NCBI RefSeq assembly: GCF_003755185.1
Contig: NZ_RKIC01000010.1
Location: 372,001 to 436,000, forward strand
Length of the DNA: 64,000 bases
Direction: 5' to 3'
DNA from: Frigoribacterium sp. PhB24
GTDB lineage: Bacteria; Actinomycetota; Actinomycetes; Actinomycetales; Microbacteriaceae
This document shows, piece by piece, positions 18,001 to 26,523 of the stretch; the stretch's first letter is position 1; each line of letters opens with the position of its first letter. The position numbers were made by a program, and so were the translations under genes. The notes under the pieces are model-generated. The model was not told the origin of the DNA. It worked only from the letters and a program-made list of their open reading frames with translations, and did no database searches.

Positions 18001-18411
18001 TCAGGCGGTGCAGGCGCGGTAGGTCCCCAGCCCGCCGAGCGCGAGACCGACGTAGGCCACGGCACCGGCCGTCGTGTACACGGCGATCGCCGTGCCGGCC
18101 AGACCGATCGCGCAGTCGATCGTGATGGCGTTGGGGTCGGCCACCTGACCCGGCGCGGCCAGGTTCGCCGAGCTGATCAGCTTCCCGTCGAGGTACTTCT
18201 GCAAATACGACCCTCGGCAGGTCTGCAGGGACGTGCCGGCCGGCAAGGTCAGGCTCGAGCCGTCGGGTTGGACGCAGACGTAGTAGTACTGGCCCGCAGG
18301 GTCGGCCTGGGCCGCGGTCGAGCCGCCGACCACCAGTGCGGCGGCGGCTGCCATCGTCGTCGCGACCTTGGCGAAGGTCTTCTTCTTCGTGGTGTTCACA
18401 GAGGTGTTCAT
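18001..18411 (-). CDS. Small secreted four-cysteine protein of unknown function
   Basis: A 136-residue protein I do not recognise. Residues 1-36 are a Sec signal peptide (lysines, a hydrophobic core, then STAAQA before D37). The mature part of about 100 residues has four cysteines (46, 65, 100, 134), enough for two disulfides. A Gly/Ala-rich hydrophobic stretch (about 102-127) precedes the terminal RACTA. The start has an AGAGAGG site. The hydrophobic glycine-rich tail recalls some bacteriocins, but no immunity or export gene is adjacent, so I assign no function. Confidence 0.75.
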   Translation of the reverse strand: MNTSVNTTKKKTFAKVATTMAAAAALVVGGSTAAQADPAGQYYYVCVQPDGSSLTLPAGTSLQTCRGSYLQKYLDGKLISSANLAAPGQVADPNAITIDCAIGLAGTAIAVYTTAGAVAYVGLALGGLGTYRACTA

Positions 18412-18574
18412 GATGCTGCCTCTCTTTCGTCACGACCTCGCCGCTTTGCGAGGCCGATTACAGGCAAGCACCCGGGATGCCCCGCCGGGACCGTCTCGTC
18501 GACATGTGAGCGCTATTCGACAGACGGGTCTACCCTCATGTCCCTCGACGGAGTGTCCCGAGGCACGGGCTCGC

Positions 18575-18580
18575 TAAGCT
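18575..18580 (+). promoter_or_regulatory. -10 hexamer of leaderless MOSC gene
   Basis: TAAGCT, then 6 bases, then the GTG at 18587. Confidence 0.5.
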
Positions 18581-18586
18581 CACCTC

Positions 18587-19141
18587 GTGCCCGAAGGACC
18601 GGACGATCGCCCACCCGTCCCGGGTGCCTTGCCCGTCACGGTCGACCTGCTGATCGCCGCACCTCGCTCCCGCTACGTCGGACGCCCCGCCGACGGCCCG
18701 GCCCCGGTTCCGACCACGGGCCCCGAGCAGCACGAGACGGTCAGGGTTCGAGCCCACCTCGGCATCGTGGGTGACCGGTACTTCAACGCCCCCGCACACC
18801 GCGGCGCCTCGGTGACCCTGTTCGCCGCCGAGCAGCTCGAGCACGTCGCCCGCGAACTCGGCCTCCCCGAGGGCACGATGCTCGACGCCGCCCTGACGCG
18901 GCGCAACGTCGTCCTGCGCGGGGCCGACGTCGACGCGCTCGTCGGGCGTGAGTTCGACCTCGACACGGGTGACGGCCCGGTGTCGTTCCGGGCGAACCGG
19001 GCGGCGAACCCGTGCGCGTGGATGGACGTGGTCTTCGGCGCGGGGGCGTTCCGCGCCCTGAGGGGGCGCGGCGGGGTCCGGTGCGAACCGCTCACCGACG
19101 GAGTGCTGCGCGTGGGGCCGGGACTGCTGCGCGCCTCCTAG
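18587..19141 (+). CDS. MOSC domain-containing protein
   Basis: A 184-residue protein with a MOSC-like domain, the fold found at the C-terminus of molybdenum cofactor sulfurases and in YiiM-type proteins. Supporting blocks are GIVGDRYFN, ASVTLFAAEQLEHVARELG, LTRRNVVLRG and the region ending RAANPCAWMDV, which carries the cysteine. YiiM-like proteins help reduce N-hydroxylated compounds, and such a role here is inference. The GTG is set by the leaderless promoter 6 bases upstream. The gene ends in the recurrent CGCGCCTCC word directly before TAG. Confidence 0.75.
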   Translation: MPEGPDDRPPVPGALPVTVDLLIAAPRSRYVGRPADGPAPVPTTGPEQHETVRVRAHLGIVGDRYFNAPAHRGASVTLFAAEQLEHVARELGLPEGTMLDAALTRRNVVLRGADVDALVGREFDLDTGDGPVSFRANRAANPCAWMDVVFGAGAFRALRGRGGVRCEPLTDGVLRVGPGLLRAS

Positions 19142-19181
19142 ACGGAATCGACCGTGACGCCGGTGACACTCGAGCGGCGGG

Positions 19182-19748
19182 TCAGCCCCACCAGGTGGGC
19201 AGCATGAGGCTCATCGTGTCGAGCAGGGCGCGGCGGCTCGTGCGCTTGCCGCAGAGCCAGGCCTCGACGGCGCCGACGAGCCCGTGCGCCAGGTGGCCGG
19301 CGGCGATGTGCACCGCGAGCCCCTCGGGCAGGCTGCCCGGGGGCAGCGTGCCGAGGTGCTGCACGCTGGACTCCTCGAAGTGACGGGCCAGAGCCTGGTG
19401 GATCGAGGCGTCGAGCGGGTCGGGCAGGGCGAGACGGTAGATCTCGCGATACCGGACGACGTGGTCGACGACCTTCTCCATCGCCCGTCGCGTCGCGTCG
19501 GGGCCATCCGCCCGGCCCTCGAGCCGCAGGGCGTGGTCCTCGTCGCGGATCGCGTCGAGCTCGGGGGTGAGCACCGCGGTGAGCAGGCTGCCGGGAGAGG
19601 TCGCGTGACTGTAGAACGTGGCGCGGTTGATGCCCGCGGCCCGGGTCACGTCGGCGACCGAGATGCTCGACACGGGCCGGGTCGAGGCGAGCTCGACGAC
19701 GGCGGCGTGCAGCGCCTTGGTGGTCTGGACGATGCGCGCGTCGACCAT
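19182..19748 (-). CDS. TetR-family transcriptional regulator
   Basis: A 188-residue TetR-type regulator. The N-terminal helix-turn-helix is SVADVTRAAGINRATFYSHA (about residues 28-47), followed by a helical ligand domain. The ATG at 19748 has a GGAGGAACG site directly upstream. A longer frame further upstream has no conserved sequence. It is divergent from the MFS pump gene across about 310 bases, the common arrangement for a repressor of a drug efflux gene, so control of that pump is a fair inference. Confidence 0.88.
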   Translation of the reverse strand: MVDARIVQTTKALHAAVVELASTRPVSSISVADVTRAAGINRATFYSHATSPGSLLTAVLTPELDAIRDEDHALRLEGRADGPDATRRAMEKVVDHVVRYREIYRLALPDPLDASIHQALARHFEESSVQHLGTLPPGSLPEGLAVHIAAGHLAHGLVGAVEAWLCGKRTSRRALLDTMSLMLPTWWG

Positions 19749-20058
19749 GGACGTTCCTCCTCGGATGCTCGGACGGGACGGTCGCGTCCGAGGCAGGTCG
19801 AGCCTAGACCGGGCCGGGTGCCGACACGGCACGGCGCCGGGGGGACTGTCGCGGGGGTACGCGACCGGGATAGGCTGAGAGGCGACGGGTGTCGTGCACC
19901 GACGCCGTCCCCCTCCCTCATCCCACCCCCTCGAACCACGTGGTGGTCGTGCGCGTCGGCGCGATCGCATCGATTCGACCCGCGAGCCGTCCCGCTCGTC
20001 GTGGCCGCGCCTCCTCGTGTGCGTCGACCCGTCACCACCCCCAGACAGGACCTGCCTC
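19749..20058. promoter_or_regulatory. Divergent control region between tetR-type gene and MFS pump
   Basis: A 310-base spacer. TAGGCT occurs on the minus strand (19802-19807) and on the plus strand (19871-19876), giving back-to-back -10 candidates about 64 bases apart. The GC-rich sequence between them contains short inverted repeats such as GTGCC/GGCAC near 19820. A CGCGCCTCC word lies at 20006-20014. No gene is visible. Confidence 0.4.
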
Positions 20059-21288
20059 GTGACCACCGTCGTCCACCCGGGTGACTCCCTGACCCGCCGC
20101 CAACGGCTCGTCTACGTCGTCGTGCTCGGCGCGCTCACCGCGCTCGGGCCGTTCACGATCGACCTCTACCTGCCGGCGTTCCCCGAGCTCAGCCGTGACT
20201 TCTCGGTCGACAGCGGGGTCATCCAGCTGACCCTCACGGCGACGACGATCGGTTTCGGCGTGGGGCAGCTGCTGGTCGGGCCGTGGAGCGACAAGGTCGG
20301 TCGCCGCACACCCCTGATCGTGGCGACCGCCGTGCACATCCTCGCCAGCATCGGCGCCGCCAGCGCGCCGACCATCGAGTTGCTCGCCGTGTTCCGCGTG
20401 TTGCAGGGGATGGGTGCCGCCGCCGGCGGCGTCGTGGCCATGGCGACGGTGCGCGACCTGTTCGGCGGGTTGCCGCTCGTGCGCATGCTGTCGCGCCTCG
20501 CGCTGGTCAACGGGCTCGCCCCGATCGTCGCTCCCGTCATCGGCTCGCAGCTGCTCGCGTTCACCAGCTGGCGCGGCATCTTCGTGTTCCTGGTGGCCTA
20601 CGGCGCGTTCGTCATCATCGCGGCGATCTTCCTCATCGTCGAGACCCTGCCGCCCGCCCGGCGGCACGAAGCCGGGCACACGACCCTGCGGCAGCGCTAC
20701 AAGGTGCTCTTCAGCGACCGGATCTTCGTCGGCGTCGCCCTGATCGGGGCGATGGTCTTCTCGGGTCTGTTCTCGTACCTCTCGGCGTCGTCGTTCCTCT
20801 TCCAAGAGGTCTACGGCCTGAACGCCCAGCAGTACGGATACCTCTTCGCGATCAACTCGCTCGGCATCGTCGCCGGCGTCCAGATCAGCTCACGGTTGGC
20901 CCGCCGTGTGGGACCGCAGTGGATCCTCGCCTGCTCGACGATCGTGCTGTTGCTCGCGGCCGCGGCGATCGTCCTGCTCGACTCGCTCGGTGCCGGCCTC
21001 GTCGGCATTCTCGTGCCGCTGTGGTTCTTCATCGCGGCCTGTGGTTTCTCGTTCCCGCAGGTGCAGGTGCTCGGGCTCGCCAACCACGGGAAGGAGGCCG
21101 GCACGGCGGCGTCGCTGCTCGGGGCCCTCAACTTCGGCCTGGCGGGACTCATCTCGCCGGTGGTCGGGTTCCTCGGCATCGGGTCGGCGGTGCCGATGGG
21201 CAGCGTCATGGTCGCCACCTCGTGCGTGGCCATCGCGAGCCTGTGGTTGCTGGTGCGGCCGCGGACGGTGCCGGCGCTCGGTCGCTGA
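20059..21288 (+). CDS. Bcr/CflA-type multidrug MFS efflux transporter
   Basis: A 409-residue 12-helix MFS protein. ALGPFTIDLYLPAFPELSRDF in helix 1 is the hallmark of the Bcr/CflA drug-resistance group. Motif A is GPWSDKVGRRTPL and motif C lies in LAPIVAPVIGSQL. It would export drugs in exchange for protons. The GTG at 20059 is chosen for its distance to helix 1. The divergent TetR-type gene is the likely regulator. The substrate is unknown. Confidence 0.9.
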   Translation: MTTVVHPGDSLTRRQRLVYVVVLGALTALGPFTIDLYLPAFPELSRDFSVDSGVIQLTLTATTIGFGVGQLLVGPWSDKVGRRTPLIVATAVHILASIGAASAPTIELLAVFRVLQGMGAAAGGVVAMATVRDLFGGLPLVRMLSRLALVNGLAPIVAPVIGSQLLAFTSWRGIFVFLVAYGAFVIIAAIFLIVETLPPARRHEAGHTTLRQRYKVLFSDRIFVGVALIGAMVFSGLFSYLSASSFLFQEVYGLNAQQYGYLFAINSLGIVAGVQISSRLARRVGPQWILACSTIVLLLAAAAIVLLDSLGAGLVGILVPLWFFIAACGFSFPQVQVLGLANHGKEAGTAASLLGALNFGLAGLISPVVGFLGIGSAVPMGSVMVATSCVAIASLWLLVRPRTVPALGR

Positions 21289-21314
21289 CCCGCGCCTCCC
21301 GGTACCGTCGGGGG

Positions 21315-22025
21315 ATGCGCACCGACCCGCTCGCTCCGAAGCCCGCCTCCGCGTCCGAGGAGCGGGTCGCCCGTCGCGTGCAGCGTCGGTGGTGGGTGTT
21401 CAGCGCGCTCGGTGCCATCGGCGTGGTGCTGCTGCTCGGTGTCGTGATCACGGCCCGGGCGGGGGTGATCGGCGTCGACGAGCGGTTCATGGGCGAACTG
21501 GTCGAACACCGCAGCCCGTTCTGGGACGTCCCCTCGTTGATCTTCAACTCGATCGGGGCCGGGGTGATCGGGGTCTTCGTCGTGCCCCTCGGCGTCACCG
21601 CGGTGTTCCTGCTGCGGCGTCGGCCCTGGGCCGCGCTCTACTGGATCGCCGCGTGCGCGGTCAGCGCCGGCGTCGTGCAGGCGGTCAAGCACACCTTCGG
21701 TCGGGCCCGACCCGAGGACATCCTCGTGGTGAGCGACTACGGTTCGTTCCCCTCGGGGCACACGTCCAACGCCGCCACGCTGGCCGTCGTGCTCGGGGTC
21801 ATCCTGCGACGCGTCTGGGTGTGGGTCGCCGGTGTGGTCTACACGGTGCTGATGCTGCTCAGTCGCACCTACCTCGGCGCGCACTGGCTGACCGACACGA
21901 TCGGCGGATTGCTGATCGGTGCCGGGGTCGCGGTGGTCCTCTGGGCCCCGGTGGCGCACCGGTTGCTCGACGAGCAGGAGCGCGTGCGCGGTCGCGGCTG
22001 GATCTGGCAGGGTCGAGGCGCCTGA
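21315..22025 (+). CDS. PAP2-family membrane phosphatase
   Basis: A 236-residue integral-membrane lipid phosphatase of the PAP2 superfamily. All three catalytic motifs are present: KHTFGRARP, then PSGH (in SFPSGHTSNAA), then SRTYLGAHWLTD with the catalytic histidine. Six hydrophobic segments fit the family. Likely substrates are undecaprenyl pyrophosphate, phosphatidate or related lipids, and these cannot be told apart here. It lies 26 bases after the MFS gene and may share its transcript. Confidence 0.9.
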   Translation: MRTDPLAPKPASASEERVARRVQRRWWVFSALGAIGVVLLLGVVITARAGVIGVDERFMGELVEHRSPFWDVPSLIFNSIGAGVIGVFVVPLGVTAVFLLRRRPWAALYWIAACAVSAGVVQAVKHTFGRARPEDILVVSDYGSFPSGHTSNAATLAVVLGVILRRVWVWVAGVVYTVLMLLSRTYLGAHWLTDTIGGLLIGAGVAVVLWAPVAHRLLDEQERVRGRGWIWQGRGA

Positions 22026-22128
22026 TCGAGGTGCTCGCGCGGACGGTCGGGGGCGAGTCCGGCCGAGGCGGGCGTGCGGCGTCGCCCGGTGTCGCCGAAC
22101 TCGCCCGGACCACCGCCCGCGAGATGCC

Positions 22129-22134
22129 TAGGCT
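22129..22134 (+). promoter_or_regulatory. -10 hexamer of leaderless HerA-like gene
   Basis: TAGGCT, 6 bases (GGCCGC), ATG at 22141. The same spacer sequence is found before the ABC exporter at 4600. Confidence 0.55.
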
Positions 22135-22140
22135 GGCCGC

Positions 22141-24162
22141 ATGACGGACGCGCTCGAGCAGGCCAGGGCGGAGGCCGCCGCGGCGGTCGCCGCCGCCGAG
22201 AAGGCGAAGCAGGACGCGGAGGCGGCGCTCGCGCGAGCCGAGCAGCTCGCGACCGAGGCGGCTGCGTCCGCCGCCGCCACCGAGCATGCTGCCATCGGGC
22301 AGGCCGCCGCCGGGCAGGCCGCCGGGCAGGCCGCCGCCGGGCAGGCCGCCGCCGAGGCGGACGTCGCGGACGCCGCGGCAGATGCGGGGCTCACCGAACC
22401 CGAGCCCGTCGCGGGCACTCCGGTCGAGGGTCTGCCGACCCCACCCGGCGGACCGCTCGCCGAGTCGGCGGTCGACGTCGTCCGCGCGGGCTACGGCTTC
22501 GAGGGTCCCGCGCTCGAGCTCGGCGCCCTCGTGAACGGCGAGGCGCGGGTCGACGTGCCCGTGCGCATCCCGTTGGCGATGCTCAACCGGCACGGACTCG
22601 TGGCCGGCGCGACCGGCACGGGCAAGACCAAGACCCTGCAGGTGCTCGCCGAGCAGCTCTCGGCGGCCGGGGTGCCGGTGTTCGCGGCCGACGTCAAGGG
22701 CGACCTCTCGGGCATCGCGACGCCCGGCGAGGCGAACGAGAAACTGCTGGCCCGAACCCGGGGGATCGGCCAGGACTGGTCGCCGCAGGCCGCACCGACC
22801 GAGTACTTCGCGCTCGGCGGCAAGGGCACCGGCGTGCCCGTCCGGGCCACGGTCAGCGGTTTCGGATCGCTGCTGCTCAGCAAGGTGCTCGGTCTCAACG
22901 ACACGCAGGAGAGCAGCCTCGGCCTGGTGTTCCACTACGCCGAGCAGGCCGGTCTGCCGCTGCTGGACCTGTCCGACCTGCGGGCCGTGCTGACCTGGTT
23001 GACGAGCGACGAGGGCAAGGGCGAGCTCGAGGGGCTCGGCGGGCTGAGCAAGCAGACCGTGGGCGTCATCCTGCGCGAGTTGATCACCTTCGCCGACCGG
23101 GGGGCCGACGCGTTCTTCGGCGAGCCGGAGATCGACACCGCCGAGTTCCTCCGCACGGCCGAGGACGGCCGCGGCGTCGTCAGCCTGCTCGAGGTGCCGG
23201 GCGTGCACGACCAGCCGGCGCTGTTCTCGACCTTCCTGATGTGGTTGCTCGCCGACCTCTACAACGACCTGCCCGAGGTGGGCGATCTCGACAAGCCCAA
23301 GCTCGTCTTCTTCTTCGACGAGGCGCACCTCTTGTTCGCGGACGCCTCGAATGACTTCCTGGCGCAGATCACGCAGACGGTGCGGCTGATCCGCTCGAAG
23401 GGCGTCGGCATCGTCTTCGTCACGCAGACCCCCAAGGACGTCCCCGCCGAGGTGCTCGCCCATCTCGGCTCGCGCGTGCAGCACCAGCTGCGTGCGTTCA
23501 CGCCCGACGACGCGAAGGCCCTGCGGGCGACGGTGTCGACGTACCCGACGAGCGACTACGACCTCGCCGAGGTGCTCACCACCCTGGCCACCGGGGAGGC
23601 GGTGGTGACGGTCATGAACGAGAAGGGGGCTCCCAGCCCGGTCGCCTGGACGCGTCTCCGCGCCCCGCGCGGCTCGATGTCGCCGACCCCTGCCGACGTG
23701 ATGTCCGCGGCGGTCGCGGCGTCGCCGTTGATCGCCGCCTACGGCGCGTCGATCGAGCGGGACTCGGCGCGCGAGATGCTCGCGCGGAAGCTCGAGGCCG
23801 CCGCGCTCGACCACCGCGAGCGGACCGAGGCCGTGGCGCGTCAGGCGACGATCGACGCTCAGCTGAAGGAGGCCGCCGCCCGCGAGAAGGCGGACGCGAA
23901 GGCGGTCACCGCCGCCGAGCGCGAGCGGAAGGCCGCGCAGGCCGAGTACGAACGTCAGCAGAAGGAGTTCGAGCGCACCGAGCGGGCGGCGGCGAAGGCC
24001 CGTGCCGGGCGTGGGACGACGACCCGCGCCTCCTCGGGGTCCCGTTCGCCGCGGGCCGGGTCGACCGGCGGATTGCTCGGTGAGGTCCTCGGGTCGAGCG
24101 CCGGCAAGGCGGTCGTGCGCGAGGTCGTCAAGGGGATCTTCGGCACGCTGCGTCGACGCTGA
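22141..24162 (+). CDS. DUF853/HerA-like ATPase with helicase domain
   Basis: A 673-residue P-loop ATPase of the DUF853 (YjgR-like, HerA/FtsK clade) family. Residues 1-95 are an Ala/Glu-rich coiled coil ending in GQAAAGQAAGQAAAG-type repeats. The ATPase begins near residue 150 with Walker A GATGTGKTKTL and a Walker B in LVFFFDEAHLLF; an RNA/DNA-translocase-like IVFVTQTPKDVP follows. The C-terminus (about 560-640) is a second charged coiled coil. The family is widespread and poorly characterised, with a DNA or protein translocation role inferred from its relatives. It is leaderless and monocistronic here. Confidence 0.85.
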   Translation: MTDALEQARAEAAAAVAAAEKAKQDAEAALARAEQLATEAAASAAATEHAAIGQAAAGQAAGQAAAGQAAAEADVADAAADAGLTEPEPVAGTPVEGLPTPPGGPLAESAVDVVRAGYGFEGPALELGALVNGEARVDVPVRIPLAMLNRHGLVAGATGTGKTKTLQVLAEQLSAAGVPVFAADVKGDLSGIATPGEANEKLLARTRGIGQDWSPQAAPTEYFALGGKGTGVPVRATVSGFGSLLLSKVLGLNDTQESSLGLVFHYAEQAGLPLLDLSDLRAVLTWLTSDEGKGELEGLGGLSKQTVGVILRELITFADRGADAFFGEPEIDTAEFLRTAEDGRGVVSLLEVPGVHDQPALFSTFLMWLLADLYNDLPEVGDLDKPKLVFFFDEAHLLFADASNDFLAQITQTVRLIRSKGVGIVFVTQTPKDVPAEVLAHLGSRVQHQLRAFTPDDAKALRATVSTYPTSDYDLAEVLTTLATGEAVVTVMNEKGAPSPVAWTRLRAPRGSMSPTPADVMSAAVAASPLIAAYGASIERDSAREMLARKLEAAALDHRERTEAVARQATIDAQLKEAAAREKADAKAVTAAERERKAAQAEYERQQKEFERTERAAAKARAGRGTTTRASSGSRSPRAGSTGGLLGEVLGSSAGKAVVREVVKGIFGTLRRR

Positions 24163-24183
24163 TCCCGAGCCGGCCCGCTCGGG

Positions 24184-24822
24184 TCAGATGCCGCTGCCGA
24201 ACGCCCCGAAGAGCACCACGAGGGTGCCCGTCGCGAGGGCGAACAGGCTGCCGGCGACGGTCACGCCGATCCACGGGCGGCTTTCGTACCAGTAGGGGCT
24301 GTCCGGGTAGGCCGCGAAGAACTCGCGTCGGGTGAGCGGTCGGGGCAGGACGGTCGTCGGGATGCCGAGCGCCTCGACGACGGCGTCCACCGACCCCTCT
24401 GGCCAGTAGGTGCCCCGCATGCGGAACAGGCGGCGTCCCTCGTCGTCGAGGGCGAGCAGCTGGGTGACGGTCTCGGTCGAGTGGTCACGGTAGGTGCGGA
24501 GGAGCACGAGCGAGTCGATCTCGTCGCGGCGCAGTCGCACGAAGCCGGGCAGCCAGCCGCGTTTGACGAACTCGGTGCGCGTGACGGCGGCGAACGAGAG
24601 GCGGTAGCGCCAGTACATGAGCAGCCCCATCACCACGACGCCGCAGGTGACGGCCAGCACGCCGGCTTGGTGACCGGTCGGCAGCGTCAGCCAGAGCACC
24701 GCGATGAGCACGGGCGAGAGGCTGAAGACGCCGGTGAGCGTGGCGCCCCGGGCGAGTTCGCGCCGTGGCAGCACGGTGACGGTGCCGCGCTCGGTCGGCA
24801 TCGCCGCGTCGGTCGTGCTCAT
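24184..24822 (-). CDS. Hypothetical membrane protein, PH-like middle domain
   Basis: A 212-residue protein. Two hydrophobic segments near the N-terminus (about 28-46 and 52-70) and one at the C-terminus (about 190-208) flank a soluble part with FVKRGWLPGFVRLRRDEIDSLVLL. That part resembles the bacterial PH-like/YdbS type of membrane proteins. The ATG at 24822 has a strong AGGGGGAC site. A longer start would add a low-complexity tail. The function is unknown and the family call is tentative. Confidence 0.6.
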   Translation of the reverse strand: MSTTDAAMPTERGTVTVLPRRELARGATLTGVFSLSPVLIAVLWLTLPTGHQAGVLAVTCGVVVMGLLMYWRYRLSFAAVTRTEFVKRGWLPGFVRLRRDEIDSLVLLRTYRDHSTETVTQLLALDDEGRRLFRMRGTYWPEGSVDAVVEALGIPTTVLPRPLTRREFFAAYPDSPYWYESRPWIGVTVAGSLFALATGTLVVLFGAFGSGI

Positions 24823-24980
24823 GTCGTCCCCCTGAGGTCGGCGTGACCCCGAGTCCCCCGACCCGAGGCTGCTGCTGTCGGGGCAGCGCCGTGCTTTCAG
24901 AGTAGACGATGCGTTCGCACAGATACCGGGTCGATCCACCCCAGTGCGGGGAGCCCGCGATCGGGGGAGTCGAGCGAGTG
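24823..24980. promoter_or_regulatory. Promoter region upstream of the membrane-protein gene
   Basis: A 158-base spacer with TACTCT on the minus strand (24899-24904) as the likely -10 of the leftward gene. Nothing else is recognisable. Confidence 0.35.
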
Positions 24981-25361
24981 TCAGCTCTCGGCGCGGTCCC
25001 GGAGGCGCTCGATCTCGCGGCGGTCACGCTTGGTCGGGCGGCCCGCGCCGCGGTCGCGGACCGGCACGGCGGCGACCTCTTCGCGCGGCGGCGGTGGGGG
25101 AGTGAGGTCGGTCAAGGCCTCGGCCGCGGCCGGTGCGCCGACGCGTTTCACCAGGCAGGTCTTGACGACGACGATGCGCTCGAAACCCGCGATGCGTGCC
25201 CGGACCTCGTCGCCGGGGCGGACGGCCTGGGCGGCCTTCACGCGGTCGCCGTTGACCCGCACGTGACCGGCGCGGCACGCGGCGTTGGCGGCCGAGCGGG
25301 TCTTGTAGAGCCGGACGGCCCAGAGCCAGGCGTCGACGCGGGCGGACGAGAGGGGCGGCAT
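24981..25361 (-). CDS. S4-domain RNA-binding protein (Hsp15-like)
   Basis: A 126-residue protein. The N-terminal S4 fold is clear (RVDAWLWAVRLYKTRSAANAA, then GHVRVNGDRVKAAQAVRPGD) and matches the Hsp15/YrfH group, which in E. coli rescues stalled 50S subunits carrying nascent chains. A charged tail (PTKRDRREIERLRDRAES) is typical of actinobacterial versions. The start is leaderless: TAGCAT lies 6 bases before the ATG on the minus strand (25368-25373). Confidence 0.88.
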   Translation of the reverse strand: MPPLSSARVDAWLWAVRLYKTRSAANAACRAGHVRVNGDRVKAAQAVRPGDEVRARIAGFERIVVVKTCLVKRVGAPAAAEALTDLTPPPPPREEVAAVPVRDRGAGRPTKRDRREIERLRDRAES

Positions 25362-25411
25362 GCGTCGATGCTACGGGTGGCTGCCGACGTCGACGACCGT
25401 GGCGGTCGGGT

Positions 25412-25936
25412 TCAGAGGTCGTCGTCGGCGACGCGTACCGGGGTGCCGCCGGTCACGCGCACGAGCTCGTCGAACGTCGTGGCGAAGACGGTGTTCGCCG
25501 TGCCGGCGCTCGCCCAGAGCACGTCGTGGGCCTCGAGAGCGGCGTCGACGAGCGTCCGCACCGGGCTGGGGTGGCCGACCGGGGCGACGCCGCCGATCAC
25601 CTGGCCGGTCGCACGCTTCACCTGGTCGGCGTTCGCCCGCATGATCGGGCCCCGGCCGAGCGTCGACGCCACCAGGTCGGTGTCGACGCGGTGGGCGCCA
25701 CTCGTGAGCACGAGCAGGGCTTCGTCGCCGGTGCGGAACACCAGGCTGCTGGCGATCGCGCCCACCTCGCAGCCGAGGGCTGCGGCGGCCTGGGTGGCGG
25801 TGTGCGTGGACTCGTCGAACTCGCGGACCTCGCCCTCGGCACCGGCGGCACGGAGGGCGGCGACGACGGTGCGGGCGCGCGGCGGCAGCGCGGCGGCGTC
25901 GAGGTGCTCCGAGGAGGGGCGGTGCGCGTCGGTCAT
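25412..25936 (-). CDS. YbaK/EbsC-type aminoacyl-tRNA deacylase
   Basis: A 174-residue trans-editing enzyme of the YbaK/ProX family, which hydrolyses mischarged Cys-tRNA(Pro) or similar tRNAs. Family blocks are TATQAAAALGCEVGAIASSLVF, with conserved SLVF, and ATGQVIGGVAPVGH, with the GG-P-GH loop. ASAGTANTVF corresponds to the C-terminal motif. I chose the ATG at 25936 because TACCGT lies 7 bases upstream. An ATG 18 bases earlier is possible. Confidence 0.85.
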   Translation of the reverse strand: MTDAHRPSSEHLDAAALPPRARTVVAALRAAGAEGEVREFDESTHTATQAAAALGCEVGAIASSLVFRTGDEALLVLTSGAHRVDTDLVASTLGRGPIMRANADQVKRATGQVIGGVAPVGHPSPVRTLVDAALEAHDVLWASAGTANTVFATTFDELVRVTGGTPVRVADDDL

Positions 25937-26055
25937 GCCCCCGACGGTAGCCATGAGGGAGCCTCAAGGTCATCAGCGACACGGGCGTCCTCAGGTCACC
26001 GCGGAGTCCGGTACGCTGATCTCGGTCGTGCGACGGTTCGCCGTGTGCCCGCCCT

Positions 26056-26140
26056 GGAGGATTCGCCTAGTGGCCTATGGCGCACGCTTGGAAAGCGTGT
26101 TGGGTGCAAGCCCTCAGGGGTTCGAATCCCCTATCCTCCG
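26056..26140 (+). tRNA. tRNA-Ser (GGA)
   Basis: An 85-base class II tRNA. The acceptor stem is GGAGGAT/ATCCTCC with discriminator G, the anticodon loop TTGGAAA gives anticodon GGA, a variable arm is present and the T-loop is GGTTCGAATCC. CCA is not encoded. A terminator-like hairpin follows 5 bases later. Confidence 0.95.
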
Positions 26141-26145
26141 CGACG

Positions 26146-26177
26146 AAATGGCTTCTCCCTCCGGGAGGAGCCATTTC
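26146..26177 (+). terminator. tRNA-Ser terminator
   Basis: AAATGGCTTCTCCC and GGGAGGAGCCATTT pair with one G-T mismatch, and are followed by CTTGTT. It ends the tRNA transcript. Confidence 0.8.
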
Positions 26178-26523
26178 TTGTTCTGTGCCGGTCCGGCGCC
26201 CTCCGGGCGCGGACGGCTTCGCCGCGCACGAGAAGTCATCGAGTTCGGAAGCCCGAAGACGAGCACATTCACTTGCGGACGGCCCCGCTCGTCGCTGCCT
26301 TCGTCTACGCGGTCATCGGCGTCGCCTATGCGATCTCCGGGTGGAAACAACGATCCCGCCGAGTGTCGGCGTGACGTCGACCGCGCGAGGCCATCGTCGG
26401 GGCCTCTGCACCTCGTCAACACGGCAGGCACGGCGCCCATCCAAGGGCCGTCCACGTGAACCAGATGGTCTTACCCGTCTTCGTTCACGACGACGGTCGG
26501 TCGTGGACCCCGTCGGACAACCC
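26178..26523. other. 346-base spacer with no firm gene
   Basis: No convincing gene is seen. A possible TTG-started frame (26273-26374, plus strand) would encode 33 residues with one hydrophobic helix (APLVAAFVYAVIGVAYAI) and a basic tail, but the ribosome site is weak. It could be a small membrane protein or a remnant. The inverted repeat CGTGAAC/GTTCACG (about 26456-26490) lies near the end of the spacer. Confidence 0.35.

Noticed and set aside
26056-26140. tRNA-Ser as an attachment site for an integrated element
   Set aside because: No integrase, no second copy of the tRNA 3' end and no transferred-looking genes nearby. A normal terminator follows.
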